DNA of 64,000 bases. Origin: Bordetella genomosp. 5. GTDB taxonomy: Bacteria > Pseudomonadota > Gammaproteobacteria > Burkholderiales > Burkholderiaceae_B. Each line of letters begins with the position of its first letter. Within the stretch, counting starts at the first letter, position 1. The stretch is taken from NCBI RefSeq assembly GCF_002261475.1, contig NZ_NEVN01000005.1:124001-188000 (forward strand), written 5' to 3'. The notes under the pieces are model-generated. The model made no database searches and was not told the DNA's origin. It saw only the letters and a list, made by a program, of their open reading frames with translations. Below are positions 15,445 through 22,663 of the stretch, piece by piece. The translations under genes were made by a program, and so were the position numbers.

Positions 15445-15459
15445 AGCAAGCCTCGTACC
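15445..15459 (-). promoter_or_regulatory. Sigma-54 promoter for DUF3182 operon
   Basis: Minus-strand core GGTACG-AGGC-TTGCT; predicted start near 15434, at the ATG. Confidence 0.62.
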
Positions 15460-15529
15460 TGTAGTCTCACCACGGAGAGGAAACGGGGCCGCAACAAGCG
15501 GCCGGCGGCGGTGCTGCGCCGCAACGGCG

Positions 15530-15544
15530 GGCACACGACTTGCT
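15530..15544 (+). promoter_or_regulatory. Sigma-54 promoter for phosphoglucose isomerase gene
   Basis: Core GGCACA-CGAC-TTGCT. Predicted start near 15555, 46 nt before the ATG at 15601. Confidence 0.68.
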
Positions 15545-15600
15545 ATAGCCGCTGTATTGCCCGGTTACGGGCTCCTCCCGCGGCCCCGAGCCGTCGCATC

Positions 15601-17421
15601 ATGACTCTCACGCTGATTTCTTCCATCGACTCGCGCGGTCCCGCCCGTGTAGCGGGCGCACCGGTGTTGCGGGTGCATGAACCTGCCCGCGGCGCCGAAA
15701 CGCTGAATCGTTTTGCCTACAGCCTGCCCACGCCCTTGCGCATGGCGCTCACTCAGCGGCTCGCCATGGCCCGCCGCGCCCACTGGACCGAACGCCTGTG
15801 GCGTGCCGACGCCACCCTCTGGACGGGCGCCGACGAAGGCAACTGGCTGGGCTGGCTGACCTCGCTGCGCCGGCCGCAACGGCTTACGCGCGAGCTGGCC
15901 GCGCGCTGCGCGGCGCTCTGCGGCCAGGGCGCCACCGACGCCGTGCTGCTCGGCATGGGCGGTGCGAGCCTCGGCGCCGAAGTGCTCGTCGACATCGTGG
16001 GCAAGGCGGCCAAGGGCATGCGGGTGCATGTGCTCGACACCACCGACAGCGCCCAGATCCGGGCCGTGGCGCAGCGCATCGAACTGCGCTGCACGCTGTT
16101 CATCGTCGCCAGCAAATCCGGCACGACGATCGAGTCGCGCATGCTGGCCGATTACTTCCACGAGCGCCTGTGCGCCGAGCTCGGCGAGGCCGAGGCGGGC
16201 AAGCGCTTCATCGCCATCACCGATCCGGGCACGCCGCTCGAAACCCATGCCCGCGAGCGTGGCTACGCCGCCGTGTTCCAGGGCGAGCCGACGGTCGGCG
16301 GACGCAATTCCGTGCTCACGCCGTTCGGTCTCGTGACGCTGGGCCTGCTGGGCCACGACCCGGCCGAATTCCTCAAGGCCGCCCGCCCGATGCTGCGCGC
16401 GTGCGCGCTGCGCGATCCCGAGAGCAATCCCGGCCTCTTCCTGGGCGCGCTGGTCGGCGAAGCGGCGCTGTGCGGGCGCGACAAGGCGACGATCCTGGCC
16501 ACCCCGGGCCTGGCGCCTTTCGGTGCCTGGCTCGAACAGCTTTTGGCGGAGTCCACCGGTAAATATGGCCGGGGTGTGATCCCCGTGGACCGCGAGCCGG
16601 CCGGCGAGCGCGAAGACTATGGCGAGGACCGCCTCTTCATCGCCTTGATCGAGCCCGGCGAGGCCGGTCTGGCCGTGCGCTCGCGTGCCATCCGACTGGC
16701 CGAAGCCGGTCATCCCGTGGTGCTCTTCGAACTGGCGGATCCCGCGCGGCTCGGTCAGGAGTTTCTGCGCTGGGAAGTGGCCACGGCGATCGCCGGCGCG
16801 ATTCTCGGCGTGAACCCGTTCGACCAGCCCGACGTCGAGGCCGCGAAGCAGCGGGCCCGCGCACTGACCGAGAAGTGGCGCACGGACGGCGCGTTGCCGG
16901 TGGCCGAACCGATGCTGCGCGAAGGCCAGCTGCGTTTCTATGGCATGCCGACCGGCGCGGGTTCCGCCGCCGAGCTGCTGGCGCATCACTTCGTGGCGCT
17001 GCGTGGCCGTGGCTACGGCGCCGTGCTGGCCTACATCGCGCGCAGCCGCGCGAACGAAGCCCGTCTCGAACAGCTGCGCCGCCTGCTGCGCGACGCCAGC
17101 GGTTGCGCCACGGTGGGCGGCTTCGGTCCGCGCTATCTGCACTCGAGCGGCCAGCTGCACAAGGGCGGCCCGGCCGGCGGTGTGTTCCTGCTCATCACGG
17201 CGGATACCAAGCCCGAGGTCATCGAAGGCCAGGGTCTGGACTTCGGCGTGATCCAGGCCGCGCAGGCGCAGGGCGATTTCGAGGAGCTGCGCGCGCGCGG
17301 ACGTCCGTGCGTGCGGGTGCATATCGAGGGCGACCTGCACAGCGGTCTGGCCCAGCTCGCGCACGCCCTGCACGAAGGCCTGTCGCAGTCCTGGCATCGC
17401 GCCGCCGAAGCGCACGCCTGA
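15601..17421 (+). CDS. pgi: Free-standing phosphoglucose isomerase of the Tal-Pgi type
   Basis: A 606-aa two-SIS-domain protein that should interconvert glucose-6-P and fructose-6-P. Visible motifs: LGMGGASLGAEVL, VLDTTDSAQI, VASKSGTTIESRML, VGGRNSVLTPFGL, AESTGKYGRGVIPV (catalytic Glu region), GVNPFDQPDVEAAK and LHSSGQLHKGGPAGGVFLLIT. These are closer to the isomerase half of bifunctional transaldolase/phosphoglucose isomerases than to classical E. coli Pgi. No transaldolase half is attached. The ATG at 15601 is chosen because upstream frame lies in the promoter; its ribosome site is weak. Driven by a sigma-54 promoter, ended by a strong terminator. Confidence 0.88.
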   Translation: MTLTLISSIDSRGPARVAGAPVLRVHEPARGAETLNRFAYSLPTPLRMALTQRLAMARRAHWTERLWRADATLWTGADEGNWLGWLTSLRRPQRLTRELAARCAALCGQGATDAVLLGMGGASLGAEVLVDIVGKAAKGMRVHVLDTTDSAQIRAVAQRIELRCTLFIVASKSGTTIESRMLADYFHERLCAELGEAEAGKRFIAITDPGTPLETHARERGYAAVFQGEPTVGGRNSVLTPFGLVTLGLLGHDPAEFLKAARPMLRACALRDPESNPGLFLGALVGEAALCGRDKATILATPGLAPFGAWLEQLLAESTGKYGRGVIPVDREPAGEREDYGEDRLFIALIEPGEAGLAVRSRAIRLAEAGHPVVLFELADPARLGQEFLRWEVATAIAGAILGVNPFDQPDVEAAKQRARALTEKWRTDGALPVAEPMLREGQLRFYGMPTGAGSAAELLAHHFVALRGRGYGAVLAYIARSRANEARLEQLRRLLRDASGCATVGGFGPRYLHSSGQLHKGGPAGGVFLLITADTKPEVIEGQGLDFGVIQAAQAQGDFEELRARGRPCVRVHIEGDLHSGLAQLAHALHEGLSQSWHRAAEAHA

Positions 17422-17439
17422 TTCACGCAGTACAAAAAC

Positions 17440-17480
17440 ATCGCGGGACGACCGGTAGTACCGGCGTCCCGCGATTTTTA
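17440..17480. terminator. Bidirectional intrinsic terminator
   Basis: Eleven-bp stem (ATCGCGGGACG / CGTCCCGCGAT) with an inner CCGG/CCGG pairing, A-run before and T-run after; between convergent pgi and ybhN-like genes. Confidence 0.88.
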
Positions 17481-17544
17481 TTGGGTGGAAGGAAGCGGGG
17501 TGGCTGCGGCAGACACGGCTCCCGCGTCCGCCGCACCCGCAGGA

Positions 17545-18540
17545 TCAGGAATGCCGCACTTGCCCGCCGTGACGCGCACGCCAGGCGAGCCGGGTTTCGA
17601 TGATGCCGTAGGCCAGCACCGCGACCCCGAGCGGCACGACCGCGTATAGCGCGCGGTAGGTGAGGGCGGCGCCCAGCACCTGATAGCCGGGCAGCTGGCC
17701 CGCGAACGCGGCCATGAAGATCGCTTCGGTGGTGCCGAGACCGCCCGGGATGCGGGTCACGAGGGCGGCGAAACTGGTGCACAACAGCACGCCCAGCACC
17801 GCCGCGTAGTCGGCCTTGCCCTGCATCAGCACCCACATGATGGTGCCCATGATGGTCCAGGACAGCGCGGCCAGCAGCGTCTGCGCCACCGCCATGCGCC
17901 CGCCGGGCAGCACCAGATGCTGGCCGAACAGGCGGTAGCTGCGTTGGCGCGCCCTGGCGCAGTAGCCGATATAGACCACGCCCAGCACCAGGATCACCAC
18001 GCCGATGATGCGCAGCACGCCACGGCCGATCTCCCAATCGGCCGGGACCGGCACCGCGCCGCTGACGAACACGGCGCCGCCCACGAAGGCATAGCCGATC
18101 CAGTTGGTCGCCGCCGAAAACAGCGCAACGCGCGTCGCCACCGACTTGCGCACGCCGAGTTTGGCGTAGAGCCTGAGCCGCATGCCCAGGCCACCCACCA
18201 GCACGCCGAGGTTCAGGTTCATGGCATAGCTGACCAGGGCCACGCCGGCGACCTGCAGCGACGGGAGCTTGTGCCGCGTGTAGCGCTTGGCGAGCAGGTC
18301 GAGGCTGGCATAGGCGAGATAGCCCGCCACCACCAGCCCGCCCGCGATCGCGATGTTGCGCGAAGGGATGTCGCGCATCGCGCTCCACACCTGTGGCCAA
18401 TCGATACTGCGGGCCACGTGGAAGATCAGTCCTCCCACCACCAGCAGCACGAGCACGATCAGCACGCGTTTGATGAGGGGCCAGTGGCCTTGCCAGCGCC
18501 GCCGGAGGCGGTGCAGGGTGTGCGTACGCAGGTGTCTCAT
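17545..18540 (-). CDS. ybhN: YbhN/LPG-synthase-type integral membrane protein
   Basis: A 331-aa protein with about 7-8 transmembrane helices and the UPF0104/lysylphosphatidylglycerol-synthase-TM (flippase-like) motifs: SYAMNLNLGVLVGGLGMRLRLYAKLG, FSAATNWIGYAFVGG, and the hallmark RIPGGLGTTEAIFMAAF. It lacks the aminoacyl-transferase domain of MprF. In E. coli ybhP-clsB-ybhN form one operon; the same order is kept here, with 28 nt between clsB and this gene. A role in lipid transport or cardiolipin handling is inferred. Confidence 0.88.
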   Translation of the reverse strand: MRHLRTHTLHRLRRRWQGHWPLIKRVLIVLVLLVVGGLIFHVARSIDWPQVWSAMRDIPSRNIAIAGGLVVAGYLAYASLDLLAKRYTRHKLPSLQVAGVALVSYAMNLNLGVLVGGLGMRLRLYAKLGVRKSVATRVALFSAATNWIGYAFVGGAVFVSGAVPVPADWEIGRGVLRIIGVVILVLGVVYIGYCARARQRSYRLFGQHLVLPGGRMAVAQTLLAALSWTIMGTIMWVLMQGKADYAAVLGVLLCTSFAALVTRIPGGLGTTEAIFMAAFAGQLPGYQVLGAALTYRALYAVVPLGVAVLAYGIIETRLAWRARHGGQVRHS

Positions 18541-18568
18541 GACGGACTCCGGAAGCGGAAGCGCGGGT

Positions 18569-19810
18569 TCATGACGCCTCCGAGGGGGTGCGGGGCGTGG
18601 CGCTGTCGATGGTGTCGGCGCCCGGCAGGGCGTCGGCCTGTTGGCCCAGGGTCTTGAGTCGCGGCTTGTGCGCGGGCAGGCTGCCCGCCCAGGCCGGGAA
18701 GCGACGCAGGAAGTGATAGATCACGACGCCGAACCAGAGGCGGCGCAGACGGCGCGCGGACTGCGACGGGCGCGGCGCCAGCTTGCAGTGGTCGGCGATC
18801 AGGGTCTCCAGGCTCGTGCGCAGCGCCTGATTGAGTCCGGTGTCGTGCACCACCACATTGGCCTCGAGATTGAGCGCCAGGCTGAAGGGGTCGAGGTTGC
18901 TCGAGCCGATGGTGCTCCAGGCCCCGTCGACGCAGGCGACCTTGCCGTGCAAGGGCCGCTCGCAGTATTCGTAGATCTGCACGCCGGAGCGCGCGAGATA
19001 GTCGTACAGCATGCTGGCGGCGTACTTCGCCACCGGCATGTCGGGCTCACCCTGCAGGATCAGGCGCACGCGTACGCCGCGGCGGGCCGCTTTCACGAGA
19101 TCGCGCAGCAGGTTGAATCCGGGAAAGAAGTACGCGTTGGCGATCAGAATGTCTTCGCGGGCGGAGCGGATGCCGGCGCGGTAGTAGCGCTCGATGTCGG
19201 TGCGGTGCGTGTCGTTGTCGCGCACCACCAGGCGGCCGACGCCATCCGCGCCGGGCGCGGCCTGCGTTGCGGTGCGCCGGCGCCAGCGCCGCCGTTGCCG
19301 CGGGCCCAGGGCCGCGCGCGCGTAGTTGGCCAGGTCCACGGCCAGCGGGCCATCGATACGCACGGCGTAGTCCTGCTTGGCCTCCGGCCCGGACTCGATC
19401 AGGTGGTCTTCGGAGAAGTTGATGCCGCCGATGAAGGCCACGGTCTCGTCCACCGCCACGATCTTGCGGTGCATGCGGCGGAACACGTTGGTCCGCATGC
19501 CGAGGATGCGCGGCCGCGGATCGAACACATGCAGCCGCACGCCGGCTTCGGTCAGTCCTTTGATGAAGGGCTCGGTCAGTTCGTCGGAGCCGTAGCCGTC
19601 GACGGTGAGGTCCACCGATACACCGCGTCGGGCCGCCGCGATGAGCGCCTCGCGCAGCGCCTGTCCGACCGGGTCGTCGAACAGGATGAACGTTTCGACC
19701 AGCACCTCGGTCTGTGCCTGTCCGATGGCCTCGATCACCGCCGGGAAATACTCGCCGCCATTGATGAGCAGCTTGAACGTGTTGCCGTCGCGCCAGGGCA
19801 TGTTCATCAT
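18569..19810 (-). CDS. clsB: Cardiolipin synthase B (phospholipase D family)
   Basis: The start at 19810 overlaps the upstream stop (ATGA), and length from there (413 aa) equals the usual ClsB length; longer frame upstream belongs to another gene's shadow. Two HKD motifs are intact: MHRKIVAVDETVAFIGG (His ~114) and LHGKVACVDGAWSTIGSSN (His ~288). The enzyme condenses phosphatidyl donors to cardiolipin at the inner membrane. Residues ~170-190 are an Arg-rich insert. Middle gene of the ybhP-clsB-ybhN operon under the sigma-54 promoter at 20653. Confidence 0.9.
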   Translation of the reverse strand: MMNMPWRDGNTFKLLINGGEYFPAVIEAIGQAQTEVLVETFILFDDPVGQALREALIAAARRGVSVDLTVDGYGSDELTEPFIKGLTEAGVRLHVFDPRPRILGMRTNVFRRMHRKIVAVDETVAFIGGINFSEDHLIESGPEAKQDYAVRIDGPLAVDLANYARAALGPRQRRRWRRRTATQAAPGADGVGRLVVRDNDTHRTDIERYYRAGIRSAREDILIANAYFFPGFNLLRDLVKAARRGVRVRLILQGEPDMPVAKYAASMLYDYLARSGVQIYEYCERPLHGKVACVDGAWSTIGSSNLDPFSLALNLEANVVVHDTGLNQALRTSLETLIADHCKLAPRPSQSARRLRRLWFGVVIYHFLRRFPAWAGSLPAHKPRLKTLGQQADALPGADTIDSATPRTPSEAS

Positions 19811-20619
19811 AGCGAGATCTCCGCGGCGAGCGGCACGTGGTCCGACAGCTGCGACCACGGGCGCGAGGCCAGGGGCAGCGCGCGCCAGCTGCGCACGTTG
19901 CGAACATAAATCCGGTCTAGGCGCAGCAGCGGCCAACGCGCCGGAAAGGTCTTGGCCGGCCGGCCATAACGCGTCGCATATACCTCGGCGGCGCCACAGC
20001 GGCGCATCACGCTTTCGGCACGCAGGCGCCAGTCGTTGAAATCGCCGGCCACGAGCACCGGTTCGTTGTCCGGCAGCTCCGCCATCAGGCTGCACAGCCG
20101 CGCGATCTGCCGCTTGCGCTGCCATTCGCGCAGGCCCAGGTGGACGCACACCGTGTGCACCGGGGCGCCATCGGCGCCCGCCGCGAGCACACAGTGCAAC
20201 AGGCCGCGCGCCTCGTGGGGGCCTTCGCTTACATCGTGATTGTCGTAACGCATGATTGGATACTTGGAGAGCACCGCATTGCCGTGATGGCCGTGCGGAT
20301 AGACGGCGTTGCGGCCGTAGGCGAAGTCCTGCCACAGGCTGTCCGCCAGAAATTCGTACTGCGAAGTCGTGGGCCAGTCGGTGTGACGCGCGGCATGTCG
20401 CTGATGCTCGCCCAGCACCTCCTGCAAAAAGACGACATCGGGCGCCGCCTGCCGCAGTGCCTCCCGCAGTTCGTGCAGCATGAAGCGCCGGTTGAACTGC
20501 GTGAATCCCTTGTGCGTGTTGACGGTCAGGACCTTGATCACGCCCGCGGCGCGAGGTGCGTCAGCGGCGCCAGAGGCCGGGGTCGATGGGGCGAGTGACT
20601 CCCGTGGGGGTGCGGTCAT
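19807..20619 (-). CDS. ybhP: Endonuclease/exonuclease/phosphatase family protein YbhP-like
   Basis: The start at 20619 has GGAG 8 nt upstream and lies just behind the predicted sigma-54 start; the frame runs further up but across the promoter. The 270-aa product shows the EEP metal-phosphoesterase fold: VLTVNTHKGF, DVVFLQEVLGEH (metal Glu), VHLGLREWQRKRQ, VLVAGDFNDWR and LSDHVPLAAEI (catalytic Asp-His). Probably a Mg-dependent phosphodiesterase acting on lipid headgroups or nucleic acid; the substrate is not known in E. coli either. First gene of the operon. Confidence 0.88.
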   Translation of the reverse strand: MTAPPRESLAPSTPASGAADAPRAAGVIKVLTVNTHKGFTQFNRRFMLHELREALRQAAPDVVFLQEVLGEHQRHAARHTDWPTTSQYEFLADSLWQDFAYGRNAVYPHGHHGNAVLSKYPIMRYDNHDVSEGPHEARGLLHCVLAAGADGAPVHTVCVHLGLREWQRKRQIARLCSLMAELPDNEPVLVAGDFNDWRLRAESVMRRCGAAEVYATRYGRPAKTFPARWPLLRLDRIYVRNVRSWRALPLASRPWSQLSDHVPLAAEISL

Positions 20620-20652
20620 GCGGCGGGCTCCAGTGTGCGAGACGGCACCCAG

Positions 20653-20667
20653 AGCAAGCGTCATGCC
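20653..20667 (-). promoter_or_regulatory. Sigma-54 promoter for ybhP-clsB-ybhN
   Basis: Minus-strand core GGCATG-ACGC-TTGCT; predicted start near 20642, 22 nt before the ATG. Divergent from the promoter at 20688. Confidence 0.7.
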
Positions 20668-20687
20668 CGCGATGTTTTCACCGGGTG

Positions 20688-20702
20688 GGCATGACACTTG
20701 CG
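20688..20702 (+). promoter_or_regulatory. Sigma-54 promoter for 61-aa protein gene
   Basis: Core GGCATG-ACAC-TTGCG; predicted start near 20713, 37 nt before the ATG at 20750. Confidence 0.7.
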
Positions 20703-20749
20703 AGAGCGACGGCGCGACCGCACTGTGCGCCGCGTCCAAGGAGACCGAT

Positions 20750-20935
20750 ATGCTTCATCTGATTCTGCCCAACGATAGCCTCGCCGCGCACACGCTCCGC
20801 ATGCACGTGCCGCCGCGTCCCGATCCCATTCCGCCGGGCTCGCCCCCGGGCGATCTGCCCGTCGATCCCGATACCGACGAGCCCGAAGTCGATCTGCCGC
20901 CGGGCGAACCCGAGACGCCGCAAAAGGTGCAGTGA
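20750..20935 (+). CDS. Small proline/acid-rich protein, 61 aa
   Basis: AAGGAG six bases before the ATG. The N-terminal 20 residues are moderately hydrophobic (MLHLILPNDSLAAHTLRMHV); the rest is P/D/E-rich (PPRPDPIPPGSPPGDLPVDPDTDEPEVDLPPGEPETPQ) and acidic, certainly disordered. The start is too short and charged to be a confident signal peptide. No family recognised. Monocistronic between a sigma-54 promoter and a terminator. Confidence 0.68.
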   Translation: MLHLILPNDSLAAHTLRMHVPPRPDPIPPGSPPGDLPVDPDTDEPEVDLPPGEPETPQKVQ

Positions 20936-20978
20936 GCGAGCCTGGGGCAGCAGGGCGGCGCAGTAAGGCCGCCCGGTC

Positions 20979-21008
20979 AGGGCCGGCATGTCGCCGGCCT
21001 TTGCTTTG
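20979..21008 (+). terminator. Intrinsic terminator after 61-aa gene
   Basis: Seven-bp GC stem (GGCCGGC / GCCGGCC), 5-nt loop, followed by TTTGCTTTG. Confidence 0.7.
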
Positions 21009-21035
21009 TGGGCCTGCGACGCGCCATCCGGCCCG

Positions 21036-21050
21036 GGCACGCGACTTGCG
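21036..21050 (+). promoter_or_regulatory. Sigma-54 promoter for 55-aa/DUF3309 genes
   Basis: Core GGCACG-CGAC-TTGCG; predicted start near 21061, 43 nt before the ATG at 21104. The surrounding CCCGGGCACGCGACTTGC is identical to that at 1735. Confidence 0.72.
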
Positions 21051-21103
21051 AAAGGGGCTTCGGCGGAATCACCGCCTGTCTGTCAACACTCAGGAGACAC
21101 ACC

Positions 21104-21271
21104 ATGAGTCAGCAGCGTCAGCCCGACCAGCAGAAACCGCAGAATCCCGGCCAGCGTCAACAGGCCCAGGAAAACATGCGCGACAAGAATGCTCCGCAGC
21201 AGCCCGGCAATCCCGCCGGCGGCAATAAGAGCGGGCAACAAGACTCGGGCAAGGGCAATCAGCAACGCTGA
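21104..21271 (+). CDS. Glutamine-rich hydrophilin-like protein, 55 aa
   Basis: AGGAG upstream of the ATG. Sixteen of 55 residues are Gln, the rest mainly N, P, G, K, R and D; there is no aromatic or large aliphatic residue. It has the composition of a hydrophilin-type desiccation protectant, fully disordered. No homologous family named. The DUF3309 gene follows after 79 nt and no separate promoter is visible, so they may be co-transcribed. Confidence 0.68.
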   Translation: MSQQRQPDQQKPQNPGQRQQAQENMRDKNAPQQPGNPAGGNKSGQQDSGKGNQQR

Positions 21272-21350
21272 TCGCTAACCCGAGGGGCCGCGTCTGTCCC
21301 AGGGTCGGGGCGGCGCGGCCCGTTTCCAGATAACGGACAAGGAGATCCTA

Positions 21351-21503
21351 ATGGGCACCATACTTTTGATCGTGTTGATTCTGCTCCTCATCGGGGCGCT
21401 GCCGAGCTGGCCTTACAGCAGCGGCTGGGGCTATGGCCCGAGCGGCCTGTTGGGCGTTGTGGTGGTCGTACTGCTCATCCTGGTCCTTATGGGTCGGCTA
21501 TAG
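21351..21503 (+). CDS. DUF3309 family small membrane protein, 50 aa
   Basis: A perfect AAGGAG precedes the ATG. The product is MGTILLIVLILLLIGALPSW, then PYSSGWGYGPSGLLGVVVVV, then LLILVLMGRL: two hydrophobic helices joined by an aromatic, glycine-rich turn with the W-P-Y-S-x-G-W-G-Y-x-P-S-G signature of DUF3309. Function unknown; members are common in proteobacterial stress gene sets. Likely in the inner membrane. Confidence 0.85.
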   Translation: MGTILLIVLILLLIGALPSWPYSSGWGYGPSGLLGVVVVVLLILVLMGRL

Positions 21504-21590
21504 AGCCTGCCCGCGCAACACCGTTTATTTCGATAACGCCGCGACGGGCCCGATGGGCCCGTTCGCGCACGCACATGAGAGGGGTAGCCT

Positions 21591-21845
21591 ATGAGCAAGA
21601 GCGTTTGGCGTGATTTCGGCCCGTTTCGGGTGCATTGCAAAGTGGTGCGTACGCCCAAGGGGCGCTACGCGATCGAACTCTGCGTGGAAAAGCCGGAGTC
21701 CAAGGGCATGCCCAGCGTCTGGCCTTTGCCGCGCAACGTCGTCTTCGATTCCGAAGACGAGGCGATGAACCACGCGCGTCTGGTGCTGTCGGGTGTGCTC
21801 GACGTGCATCCGATCACCGGTGAGCCGCGCTTCGGCCTGCTCTGA
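21591..21845 (+). CDS. Hypothetical protein, 84 aa
   Basis: A GAGAGGGG sequence lies upstream of the ATG. The 84-aa product looks folded rather than disordered: VWRDFGPFRVHCKVVRTPKGRYAIELCVEKPESKG, then PLPRNVVFDSEDEAMNHARLVLSGVLDVHPITGEPRFGLL, suggesting a small alpha/beta protein in the cytoplasm. Family not recognised. No sigma-54 core was seen directly upstream. It precedes the yqjI-like operator region. Confidence 0.6.
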   Translation: MSKSVWRDFGPFRVHCKVVRTPKGRYAIELCVEKPESKGMPSVWPLPRNVVFDSEDEAMNHARLVLSGVLDVHPITGEPRFGLL

Positions 21846-21942
21846 CCGCGACCGCCGGCATATCGTGCCGGCCCGGTTACACCGAGCGCCGGTCCGTCAG
21901 AGGCCATCACGCCGCTGACACACACTGCGTGGTTTGACGAAC

Positions 21943-21980
21943 ATATATCTTAAGATATATCGTACGATCTATATCGTAAG
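21943..21980. promoter_or_regulatory. AT-rich operator/promoter of yqjI-like gene
   Basis: An 18-nt perfect palindrome (ATATATCTTAAGATATAT, 21943-21960) runs into a second palindrome ATCGTACGAT (21959-21968) and a partial repeat ATATCGTAAGA. The AT content is far above its surroundings. It fits a PadR-type autoregulatory operator overlapping the promoter of the gene at 21994. Confidence 0.7.
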
Positions 21981-21993
21981 ACATAGGTTCGTC

Positions 21994-22602
21994 ATGCCCG
22001 CTCGTTCTCATTCCCTTCATACGTCCCGGCGCGAGCCCGGCCGTGGCGGCGACGACCACGGCTGGGCCCGCGGGCGCAAATTCTCCTCCGAGGATCTGCA
22101 GCTCATGGTGCTCGCGCTGCTGCGCGACGGCGCCAGTCATGGCTATGAGCTCATCAAGGCACTCGGCGAACGCAGCCAGGGCTACTACACCCCCAGCCCC
22201 GGCATGATCTACCCCACCCTGACCTGGCTCGAAGAGGCCGGTTACGCCACGGCGCAGAGCGAGGGCAGCCGCAAGCGCTACGCACTGACCGCCGCCGGTC
22301 TCGACCACCTTGCCTCGCACGAGGCGCGCGTCGCGCTGTTGCTGGCGAAGCTGGCGCATGTGGGCCGCAAGATGGCCTGGATCCGCCGTGCGATGGAGGC
22401 CGGCGAGCCCGAGCTCGACGCCGAGGGCGCCGACCGCCAGACCGGCTGGACGCCGGAATACGTGGCCGCCCATATGGCGCTGCGCGAGGCGCTGCTGTTG
22501 CGCGGGGGCGCCGCGCCCGCCGAGCAGCGCCGCATCGCCGCCATCCTGGCGCGGGCCACGCGGGCCATCGAGGCGCCGGGCACCGACGAGGCCGCCCCAT
22601 GA
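21994..22602 (+). CDS. yqjI: PadR family regulator, YqjI-like
   Basis: The ATG at 21994 is preferred because upstream in-frame ATG 21934 lies inside the operator. The 202-aa product has a short polar N-terminal extension with some His, then the PadR winged helix: LQLMVLALLRDGASHGYELIKALGERSQGYYTPSPGMIYPTLTWLEEAGYATAQSEGSRKRYALTAAG, and a C-terminal dimerisation helix. E. coli YqjI is a nickel-responsive repressor of the ferric reductase gene yqjH, which is also the next gene here (61 nt). Confidence 0.85.
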   Translation: MPARSHSLHTSRREPGRGGDDHGWARGRKFSSEDLQLMVLALLRDGASHGYELIKALGERSQGYYTPSPGMIYPTLTWLEEAGYATAQSEGSRKRYALTAAGLDHLASHEARVALLLAKLAHVGRKMAWIRRAMEAGEPELDAEGADRQTGWTPEYVAAHMALREALLLRGGAAPAEQRRIAAILARATRAIEAPGTDEAAP

Positions 22603-22663
22603 CGCCGCGGCTTGCCTGTACCCGGCCCGCCGTGCGGGCCCCTCGCGATACGGAATCACATTC

